DNA of 20,197 nt, taken from the NCBI GenBank assembly GCA_009801015.1, contig VHZZ01016853.1, positions 19,605-39,801 on the forward strand, given 5' to 3'. Position numbers and translations under genes: made by a program. Source of the stretch: Silene noctiflora. Taxonomy: Eukaryota; Streptophyta; Magnoliopsida; Caryophyllales; Caryophyllaceae. This document shows positions 10,600 through 18,231 of the stretch, one piece after another; position 1 is the first letter of the stretch, and every line of letters starts with the position of its first letter. The notes under the pieces were generated by a model. It made no database searches. It worked only from the letters and a program-made list of their open reading frames with translations, and had not been told where the DNA came from.

Positions 10600-11010
10600 T
10601 AGCGGTTTGGCCCATGAGCACAATGAAGATACACAACGTCCACCATACTTAGTCCTAGTATCAAACTACCAACGACATATATCGGCTTATCGTCACCAAA
10701 AGAGCAAGCATATTTACTACTCCGTAGTCCGTACTTAAACATACAGAAATCAAAATCAAAATATAATGACACTTAAATTCATCATTTTCTTTAAAATTTG
10801 TGATCAAAATCACATTAGCATAGAAATGTGTTCCCCAAAACCCTAGTATATAGCTTTGTAGCATCAACAATTACATCAGTGGAAACCCTAAACCCCAAAA
10901 ATTGGTAGTTTGCAAAAAATAAAAATGACAGCAATTGCAATTGACAAACAAAGATCGTCTGAAATTAGACTTGAGAATTAATTAAAATTAGCATAATTAG
11001 GGAAAAAAAT
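10600..11010. other. Non-coding stretch, possible intron of the weak minus-strand unit
   Basis: A+T-rich with no coding pattern. It has one TACTCCGTA word at 10718-10726. AAACCCTAAACCCC at 10883-10896 is telomere-like by chance or part of a plant telo-box-type element; a single copy means little. Confidence 0.35.
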
Positions 11011-11182
11011 TAACCTGTGAGAGATAATGCACCGAATAATTGAGGGACGAAGAGATGCTACGGCGGAAGATTTCGCATATTTGTGGTGGTTGGAAGTTGA
11101 TGAAAGCGCGCCTGACCTCAATCAGTTAGACTCGTAAATACAAGTCCGACACAAAATTAGCGGGTTACTAAGAAAGTAAGAA

Positions 11183-11222
11183 ACTAGTGTAGATCCCGTG
11201 CTACAGCACGGTATTTTTTTAG
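11183..11222 (-). mobile_element. Helitron-like 3' end (hairpin plus CTAGT)
   Basis: Read on the minus strand, a perfect 7-bp stem CCGTGCT/AGCACGG with a 2-base loop (11211-11196) is followed after 8 bases by CTAGT (11187-11183). Helitrons end in a short GC-rich hairpin a few bases before CTRRT and make no target duplication. The element body would extend rightward from here; its 5' end was not found. Confidence 0.5.
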
Positions 11223-11704
11223 ATTTGATTTATAAAGAGGCAGTTTAATAAAATTATTTGCATAAATATTGTACCTTTAATTTAATGTTATAATGTACTA
11301 ATATAATCTTAGTAAGAGGTAGAAAAGAAAGTTATTACCGTTAAAAAGACACTTTAAGTTAAATTATTTTTGCTTTAAACTATTAATATTATTATACTTT
11401 ACTATTAAGAATAATTTATGAAATTAATAATACATTTAAGTTAGATGTAAAATGTAGTTAAAACGCGTATTAGCCTTGTAAAGAAAACCGGTAAAAACAA
11501 TATTCGTTTAGAGGAGGATATTAAAGTTTATAACAATTAATTTACAGTGATTTAACTATTTTTGAAATTTAATGAGAAACTATAGTATTGTTGTGTCTCA
11601 TATGATGAGTTGTAAAATAGAAGGTTCAATAGTTTTACCCCGAATAAGATTTGAGTGTTCTGTCAATACTATTTTGTCAGCACTGTTTTTAAGGAGAATG
11701 ATAT
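11223..11704. other. A+T-rich body between two hairpin ends
   Basis: No gene is seen. The sequence is probably the body of a non-autonomous element whose 3' end is at 11183, possibly nested with the second hairpin end at 11708. Confidence 0.4.
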
Positions 11705-11740
11705 TATACTCGTGTAGATCCCGCGTATTCCGCGGTATAT
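11705..11740 (-). mobile_element. Second Helitron-like end (hairpin plus CGAGT)
   Basis: On the minus strand a 5-bp stem CCGCG/CGCGG (11735-11721) is followed by GGATCTACACGAGT. The tail GGGATCTACAC is identical to that of the end at 11183, so both belong to one family. The last bases are CGAGT rather than canonical CTRRT, so the class is less certain. Confidence 0.4.
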
Positions 11741-12179
11741 ATAGATTTTTGCCTTTTTTACAGTATTACTCACACATTTTAGATTATTATTATCTCATTA
11801 ATTTTCATATTTCTCCTCATTGAATTGTATTTTGATTTGAGAAAAAAAGTTAATATAAAAATTAATTAAGATAATTGAATAATTTTATGAAATGTAAAAA
11901 AATAAGAAAATAGTTATTTAGGATATAGAATAATTGAGATGTAAAAATTGCGAAATAAAGTAGGTGACATATTAGGTATTTATATCTATATCAAGTAGAT
12001 TTATTTTAGCACTATTTGACTATTGACTACAATATACTTAATTAATTAGTGTTAGAATTTAGAAGGGAATATTCTGTTTGGGGGAAAGTGAGCAGGAAAT
12101 GTGAGCGGAGAAACACAAGTGTGTTAATCTTTTAGTCTATAGGGGATTATGATTTTCGGTTAAGAAATCTCAAATTATC
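11741..12179. other. A+T-rich non-coding stretch
   Basis: No coding pattern was seen on either strand; probably element body or old intergenic sequence. Confidence 0.4.
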
Positions 12180-12375
12180 ATTGAAGACGGACATTATCCG
12201 TTACAAGCTGAAGACAGATAATATTCCTCTCACAATATGCAAGTGGCACTATTCATAGGTGTTCTATTTCAAGTGACACTATTCATAGGGTGTTCCATTT
12301 CTCCCCCACTTGCCTTATTGTGAGAGAAACATTATCCGTCTTCAGCTTGTGACGGATAGTGTCTGTCACAAGCAA
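12180..12375. mobile_element. Long-hairpin MITE with internal tandem repeat
   Basis: Arm 12184-12245 matches the reverse complement of 12302-12371 over about 65 bp (shared TTACAAGCTGAAGAC or TCACAAGCTGAAGAC, then CTCTCACAATA and CAAGTGG). Between the arms lie two copies of a 30-bp unit, CAAGTGRCACTATTCATAGG and tail, at 12240 and 12270. Each arm itself contains a smaller GACGGA/TCCGTC inversion. The transcript of either strand would fold into a near-perfect long hairpin. The target duplication is unclear. Confidence 0.8.
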
Positions 12376-12597
12376 GACGTTTTGTAAGAAAATTGGGTTG
12401 AGTTTATACGGACACAATTCAAATTATAATTGGGTCGGACTAAGATTGAAATTTGTCGATACAAGTCCGACATGAATAATAACTCATATGATATGAATAC
12501 TTTTTTTTTACAACGATGAACTGATATAATAAATAAGATAAAACGAGATTACAAAGTATTCGACTACATAAACAAGCTAAAATACAAAACGAGAGGC
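12376..12597. other. Flank between the MITE and a solo LTR
   Basis: No gene. ATACAAGTCCGACA at about 12458 also occurs at about 11138; the 14-bp match may mark an older duplication or be chance. Confidence 0.35.
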
Positions 12598-13725
12598 TGT
12601 AACACCCCCATATCCCAAGGCACCTTACCAAGGACTACCTTAGGACGTGGAGGCGCTACCATCTCGGTTACCCGGGGTAGTGCACATCACATAAACCATG
12701 ATGAAACATAATTTAAAGGTAAAGATTAAATAACTCATTACATGTCTCCAAAAATATGAATACAACCAAAACTCCAAACTGTACTATCAAAAAGTATCTA
12801 AAGTATGCTGAAACTAAACGACTACAACTGATGATGACTCTGTCCCTGCCCAGTCCTGCAGCAACATCAACAACAATGATCATTAGCACCTGCTAAGCCA
12901 ACTAGTCACCATCCCCAAATGGATCACCACAGTTTTGAAAACAGAAATGAGGTCAGTCAACCATACAATAATATACATAACATATAAATGAACATCCAAT
13001 GTAAACTAAACCACCTTCTACAAACTCCATAGTAACCAATAACTGACTACACACCGAGGTGTGTAGCCCTGCCAGATTACTCATCGCAACAGGTAATCCA
13101 CGCCGCCAGTGGGGATCGCAGCCTTACCACCAAAATCCCCGCTCACACAAGAGCGAACCCAGTCCATTAATGTGCACATCCCCCTTGCGCCGAGAGAACG
13201 CAAGTGGCGAACAATGGGGGTGAGACCATCTCTCGCAATGACTCACAATACAATCTCCAAACTCCAACAATCACATCCATATAACACTCATATCATGAAT
13301 ATAAGAAAACAGTAACAAGATCATCACATCAATACATATACTATTCCACAGCCAACTGAGTAGGGAAATCCTACCTGATAAACAATTCCGGCAACCACGG
13401 CAAGGAAATCAATAGGCTTCTTCTACGAAGTCTCCTCCTATAACATAATTAATGAATCAACACAACGAATAAGGTAACCTAACCCCAAAACCCCCAAATA
13501 CCCAAATTAGGGTTTCACTAACGTATGAACAAAACCATAAAAACTAGATCAAGGACTTACCCAATCGATTACAAGGACAAAGGTGTGAAAAACCCCAATA
13601 AAAGATGAACTAACGCCTCCAGATCGATAGAAACTAGAAGTGAGCAGTCTACGTTGCTTTGTATGTGAAAAACTGATCTTAAGAATGTTTTCAAATGAAA
13701 AGACATAAAACGCTGCCTCACGCTC

Positions 13726-13734
13726 TATTTTATA
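13726..13734 (-). promoter_or_regulatory. TATA box in the solo LTR U3
   Basis: The minus strand reads TATAAAATA about 225 bp after the start of the LTR, the usual place of the U3 promoter. The palindrome array lies directly upstream. Confidence 0.5.
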
Positions 13735-13767
13735 TCAAACCGCGTATATACTCGTAACGAACCGGAC

Positions 13768-13927
13768 ACTCGACCGAGTAAGACACACTCGACCGAGTGC
13801 AGGACACTCGATCGAGTACACCTTACTCGACCGAGTGCTCTCACACTTGCTCGAGTCCTCCACGAACAGAATACTGACATAACATCCAAACTAGCTACTC
13901 GGTCGAGTAGCCCCCACTCGGCCAAGT
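13768..13927. repeat. Array of seven 12-bp TCGA palindromes, 19-bp period
   Basis: ACTCGACCGAGT or close variants begin at 13768, 13787, 13806, 13825, 13845 (ACTTGCTCGAGT), 13897 and 13916 (ACTCGGCCAAGT). Steps are 19, 19, 19, 20, 52 and 19 bp. The copy at 13806, ACTCGATCGAGT, is a perfect palindrome. The linkers between copies differ, so the palindromes themselves are the conserved part. Confidence 0.9.
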
Positions 13928-14117
13928 AGCCTAAGGTCACGAATCCGATGTATTACAGGAGCATTAGAGACCCCACAATCACTTGGTATTCAACGACCTA
14001 GGCTACACTTAGAACTGGACGAAACTAAAGATGGCAACTAACGTTTTTTGAACGGTGGATCATAATGGGCATCAAAATGGATCAGACGAGCATCCTTTCT
14101 TTTATTCCTCTTGATCA

Positions 14118-14199
14118 CTGCCACCGTCTTCGTGTACATGCAAACAAAATCAAAATACTCCATATAAAACAAAGACGTTGTTTTCAAATTAGCGTTAAC
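14118..14199 (-). other. Intron near the 3' end of the TPR pseudogene
   Basis: The donor is GCGCAG before GTTAAC, and the acceptor GGTGGCAG comes before TGATCAAG. Splicing joins in phase and gives GAVIKRNKRKDARLIHFD, a smooth basic stretch. The 82-nt size is typical of plant introns. That the splice still works on paper suggests this end has decayed least. Confidence 0.5.
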
Positions 14200-14555
14200 C
14201 TGCGCCCTTTAAACAACGTGACCCATTGAAATACTTCTTCTTACGGTTACGCAACTTGGACTCTCTAACTGCCTCAAACCAAAATTGTTCTATAAAAATC
14301 TTGCTAGTAAGAGATGAGTCCAGAGATATTCTCTTTTTCTTATCAATTTGAAAAATGTCCTCTTCTTCAGCCAACTCAGCTTTTCCCACACACACAAAGT
14401 CAAAGGCAAGTAAAGGACTAGAAGGAGGACTATAAGTAGGACAAGAGGTGGGAACTGCTGCTTCCCTTGCAATGTTTTCATGGGGAGTTCCCGTATGTTC
14501 TTTCATATGCAAAAAAGGTTTGTGAACACGAACTATCATCGTGCACAAATAGGAT

Positions 14556-14761
14556 TATACATCCAATTGTATATAAGCATTGTACAACCAAGGTATAAGA
14601 ATCTGAGCTTATATATATTTTTTCTGAGCTAATGCAAAGTTCTTATTTTTAATGTGTAAATGGATGACATCAGATACTTTCTAAAAGCTCATATTCTTTA
14701 ACATAAAGCTCAGATACTTTATTACAAAGCTCAAATTCTACATCGTACAAATGGTTGTATA
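14556..14761. mobile_element. MITE with TACAWCC ends and TA duplication, inside the TPR pseudogene
   Basis: The left end TATACATCCAATTGTATA and right end TACAAATGGTTGTATA are inverted repeats (about 17 of 20 bases including flank), each next to TA. Inside, GAGCTT or AAGCTC words recur at least five times. The size and TA target fit a Tc1/mariner-type MITE. It separates two coding-like parts of the TPR pseudogene. Confidence 0.6.
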
Positions 14762-15128
14762 GTCCATGAATTGGTCATCGTGGTTAGAAACTTATGCTGA
14801 TGAACTTGAGTTTTTTTGCCTTGAAGAAGTGTTTGATAAGAACTTGCATCTATCTTTACTCTTTAGGTGGGAATGATGTCTATCTTCCTTGTTAAATTTG
14901 AGAAACTGATCACCATGATTTTGATGGGAGCATGGAGTAGGATTGACATTCATGTTAGTATCGAAAGCCTCTTTTTTTACTAACATCGTTGCTAGTGCGG
15001 AGATCCATTCTATCTACTAACGATGAATTATTATCACTTAGGCGGTGTAATACCCGTAATTTTTATAAGCAGTTGTTTAGCTTTTCACGCATTAGGTATT
15101 GGAGCTCGTTTAGGTGAAATGGGGGTAT

Positions 15129-15163
15129 GGGTCGACCGACCTGAAAAGTGGGTCGATCGACCC
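15129..15163. repeat. Palindrome pair in the U3 of the plus-strand LTR
   Basis: GGTCGACCGACC (15130-15141) and the perfect 14-bp palindrome GGGTCGATCGACCC (15150-15163) have centres 21 bp apart, about 60-90 bp before the TATA box at 15223. Confidence 0.85.
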
Positions 15164-15222
15164 GAGTACTAGACGGAGGATTTGATTATTTTTCTTATTT
15201 AATTTCTAATTGGCCTAAAACC

Positions 15223-15230
15223 TATATAAA
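15223..15230 (+). promoter_or_regulatory. TATA box in the plus-strand solo LTR
   Basis: TATATAAA is followed by ACCC and lies 178 bp into the LTR, the expected U3 promoter position, just downstream of the palindrome pair. Confidence 0.5.
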
Positions 15231-15404
15231 CCCACATATGACATTCAGTTATACTTTTCTCATTCCAAAAACACACACAAACCCTAAAGAAGAAAGAAAG
15301 AGAGAAACGGGTGACAGTGGGGTGCGAGGTTCGAGAATTGTGTCGAAAATTCTATTTCAATTCTTCTCGTTGTAAGTTGTTAATGATATCTCTCATTATA
15401 TTAA

Positions 15405-15930
15405 GAGTTTTTTTGTTAAAAACTACCTTATATTTAGGGGTATTTGTAAAAAGACTACCTTATGTTATTTTTCTTGCTTTAGACTACCTTTATTTTCTCT
15501 TTTTTTTGGTCAAAAACTACCTGTGTTGAAAATATGGCGAGATTTGGTCGATTTAGCGACATTAACCTATCTCACATGACTTTTTTTGACATCAAACAAC
15601 AATGATCAACTAAGTCCAACCCCTAATTTACCTTCACATAAGCAAAATTTATGTTTTCACATTTCAGTAATAACTTCGAACATCTACTAAAACTAAGTGT
15701 AAGTACATTATGACTTCCCAAAGTCGTGCCTAAGCAAGACTAAAACGCAACAGAGTCAAGAGAGATAGATTTCAGCTAGAAAACTAGCTAAATTTGTCTA
15801 GATTCTTAGCGTTGGTAGTTATTGACCAAGACTAAAGAAAACAAAGGTGGTAGAAAACAAAAAAAATAATGTATGGTAGTATTTTTACAAATACCCCTAA
15901 ATATAAGGTAGTTTTTGACAAAAAAAACCC
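15405..15930. mobile_element. 526-bp MULE-like inverted-repeat element nested in the LTR
   Basis: It is flanked by perfect 9-bp direct repeats TTATATTAA (15396-15404 and 15931-15939). The ends are GAGTTTTTTTG and, inverted, GGGTTTTTTTTG, continuing as inverted repeats of about 80 bp that share AAAACTACCTTATATTTAGG and GGGTATTTGTAAAAA. ACTACCTT-type words also repeat in tandem inside each arm. The 9-bp duplication and long terminal inverted repeats fit a non-autonomous Mutator-like element. No gene is inside. Confidence 0.85.
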
Positions 15931-16234
15931 TTATATTAATCTAGTAGTATAGTATATGACCCAAACCTTTGATTGATTAGCAAGTACACAGGGTTGGGAA
16001 TGGTTTTACTGGATTAGAATTATTAATTATGTGAGTTGTTGATTGCGAACATTATATGTCTATTAGGTGGTGGATCCATGGAGAAGCGATTTTAGGTGCT
16101 TGCTTGTATCATTATCGCGGAGTTTATTGCTAAAAGGTAGGGATATCATACTCAATATTGTTTGTATAGTTGTTATTGCATAATGGTATTGCAAGAGAGG
16201 TTGTGGAGACAAGTTGTTGGGACGAACACATCGT

Positions 16235-16268
16235 GGGTCGACCGACCTGGTTACTGGGTCGATCGACC
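16235..16268. repeat. Second palindrome pair in the same LTR
   Basis: GGTCGACCGACC (16236-16247) and GGTCGATCGACC (16257-16268) have centres 21 bp apart, repeating the pair at 15129-15163 in the same order and spacing. A single GGTCGGTCGACC follows at 16464-16475. Confidence 0.85.
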
Positions 16269-16286
16269 AAAGGCGGAGAATATGCA

Positions 16287-16352
<66 letters not shown>

Positions 16353-16369
16353 CGTCGTCGTCGTTGTTG
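16287..16369 (+). repeat. (GTT)n microsatellite with (GTC)4 tail
   Basis: About 22 GTT/TTG triplets are followed by GTCGTCGTCGTC and a GTT. It lies within the solo LTR, 19 bp after the second palindrome pair. The long runs of Gln, Val, Leu or Cys read from it are not proteins. Confidence 0.95.
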
Positions 16370-17216
16370 CTTTCGTTGCGACATTATATTGGTAAGGTTA
16401 GTATTTTACGATGTGATGCGAGAAGTTATACGAAATCTAAATGTAGAGACCGATTTGGCACTGGGTCGGTCGACCTAGGCCGTGTATATAAGTTGGTGAA
16501 TTTGTTTACATTATATTACTACAATTGCGTGATTATTATATCCTTGTCCTATTGTTCTGTTATAGTATTGTGTTAATGCCTGATAGGGAGATGCGCCAAT
16601 GTGAATTGGTATTGTGGGGAACGGTGTCAGGGAGCTATGCCAGTATGAGTATGGTGTTGTGATATATATGAGTTGGTACGGTGACATGGAGTGTACTATA
16701 TTGGTATGAGCACGGTGTCACGGAGTTGTGTCATACTTGCTGACAGGGGTGCGGTTGGCTCGTATGAGACGGGAGACCGGGCACTCATTCGTATTGTGTG
16801 ACTTTAATATGGTTGTTGCAATTATTATTTACAAGTGCATTACTGTTATTTATTCATTTTGTATTACTTTTTATATCCCTACTCAACCGTCAGTTGACGT
16901 GAGTTTGTTATGTTATAATTGTCACCTATTTTCGGGGTGGGCTATTATGAACCATTTGATAATTTCCGATTGAATGGGGAGCAGTTAATAAAGCAGGTTC
17001 AGGTTAGTTGTTGTTGTTGATGTTGTGCTGGGTCCCGGGCGAGTGACGCTGAGACGATTCGAGTTTAGATATCATGAGTTATTTCATTCTTAATCGGACA
17101 TTATATTTCATTAGTTTCCGCTGTAACCATATTTATTTATCAGTTGGTTTTGGACCTTGTAACTGTCCAGTTTGAGACAGAGTTTTAATAATGATGTAAA
17201 CCTTCAATTAAAGTAT

Positions 17217-18231
17217 GGGTTTTTTCATGTGAATAATTCATCATATGCCCCCTCTTCTCAGATTAATCTATCCTCGTGTTTAACTGAGAATAATCTCATT
17301 TTTGACGTCATTTAACTTGTAATAGACCAACCTTATTTTTTACCTGATACTGCCGGATTCTAAACAAGTGACCTCATTTAACTTTTTTCATTTCTTCATT
17401 TCTTCTTCTTACCACCCAACAGTGACAACGCCCCACAACTAACACCCGAAACCCGCCATCCACCACCCATCACAAGACAACCCACATCCGACCACTCCAA
17501 CTCGCCGGAAAATTGGCCTCTGTCCCAAAAAACGATCTCCACTAACGAAAATTACCTATCAGAGTCGACCCTCACCTTTGAAAACACAATCAATTGGCCA
17601 GACATATAGCCTGAATTGATCCTCACCCTCAAAACACTATTTCTTAAAAGGAATTGGGGGTTTCAGGAGAATTTTTAGGGTTTGGGGTTTTGATTTTTCT
17701 AAATTTTGTATTGTATATACCTTTAATGAAATTGAAGAATAAAAGAAATGAGAAAGGAAGAAATTAGAGAGAAAATGAAGGAAGAAGCAGAATAAATGAA
17801 GGATGACAAATGAAGAAATGAAAAGAAGCATGAGAAATGGAATAGAAGGTTGCTTATACCATTGTTCATGAAGCGATGGAGTGGTAACAGACTAACGACA
17901 GGTGTGTAGGTTGGTGGCGAGGAGGTAGGCGACAACGGTGTTGTCGGGTAGAGGGAGTGTGTGGTTGGTGTTGTTGTGGGTGGTGGGTGTAGTCGGTGGT
18001 GGGAGGGTATGGTGGCTGATGGTGGAGTTGGAGAGAGTTTTGGGGAAATGAAGTGAAATGAAAAAGGTTAATTATGTTTTCAAACAAGAGAAATCGGTTG
18101 TTTAGGTAACCCTTCTATCGGTCTACTACAAGTTAAATGACGTCAAAGATGAGATTATTCTCAGTTAAACACGATGATAGATTAATATAAGAAGAGACAG
18201 TATAAGATGGATTATTCCCATGAAATAACCC
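17217..18231. mobile_element. 1015-bp Mutator-like element (non-autonomous) nested in the LTR
   Basis: Perfect 9-bp target duplications TTAAAGTAT flank it (17208-17216 and 18232-18240). The terminal inverted repeats are about 112 bp (17217-17328 and 18120-18231), about 87 percent identical, starting GGGTTWTTTCATG and sharing TGTTTAACTGAGAATAATCT. The interior has no transposase. It is strongly strand-asymmetric: C-rich with CCACC words on the left (17405-17480), G-rich with GGTGG words on the right (17910-18020), and purine-rich in between. A captured gene fragment is possible but none is recognised. Confidence 0.9.

Larger units (their letters stand above)
9368..11110 (-). other. Possible exons of an unrecognised minus-strand gene or pseudogene
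   Basis: Separate splice-like signals suggest a minus-strand transcript. (1) 11110-11015: a GC-richer block ending CTCACAG before GTTAAT; one frame reads FRRSISSSLNYSVHYLSQ, like an organelle-targeting start, but no in-frame ATG is seen. (2) A block ending GGCTCGCAACAG before GTACTT near 9832. (3) 9456-9368: preceded by a pyrimidine-rich CTCTCTACTTAG and followed by GTAAGA; one frame reads ASAALSLMADPSMVAFIKSD and more. An in-frame sequence continues upstream of exon 3 except for one TAG. I cannot link these into one protein and recognise no family. Confidence 0.25.
12598..13957 (-). mobile_element. Solo LTR (Gypsy-type by its ends), minus orientation
   Basis: Bounded by TGTAACACCCCC on the left and GTATTACA on the right, so the minus strand reads TGTAATAC to GGTGTTACA, with the TG...CA ends of an LTR. 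Length is 1360 bp. No second copy, coding domain, primer-binding site or polypurine tract is adjacent, so it is a solo LTR. Orientation comes from a minus-strand TATA box (13734-13726), preceded by a palindrome array, and from CCGAGATGGTA about 60 bp before the 3' end, shared at the same distance with the LTR at 15046-18349. Flanks GAGGC and GGAGC are not a perfect 5-bp duplication. TGTAACACC ends are common in plant Gypsy elements; the lineage is an inference. Confidence 0.75.

Noticed and set aside
10883-10896. Telomere repeat AAACCCTAAACCCC
   Set aside because: Only two units; too short to be an interstitial telomere tract.
11138-12472. 14-bp direct repeat ATACAAGTCCGACA as a target duplication
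   Set aside because: A single 14-bp match in a 20-kb A+T-rich window can arise by chance, and the bases beyond it differ; no element with matching ends fills the interval.
13109-13315. 68-codon plus-strand open frame
   Set aside because: It lies inside the solo LTR, antisense to it, with no conserved character.
13740-13930. CRISPR-like array because of regular spacing of the palindromes
   Set aside because: Repeats are 12 bp with 7-bp linkers in plant nuclear LTR DNA; this has none of the size or context of a CRISPR array.
12593-13962. Target duplication for the minus-strand solo LTR
   Set aside because: Flanks GAGGC and GGAGC match in only three of five positions, so I do not claim a duplication; the LTR ends rest on TG...CA and similarity to the other LTR.
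16130-16576. Open frames with long runs of Gln, Val, Cys or Leu
   Set aside because: They come from the GTT microsatellite in all frames on both strands and lie inside a solo LTR.
17637-18087. Phe/Ser- and His/Pro-rich open frames in the 17217-18231 element
   Set aside because: They follow the skewed base composition of the element interior (purine-rich strand read in reverse); no domain is seen.
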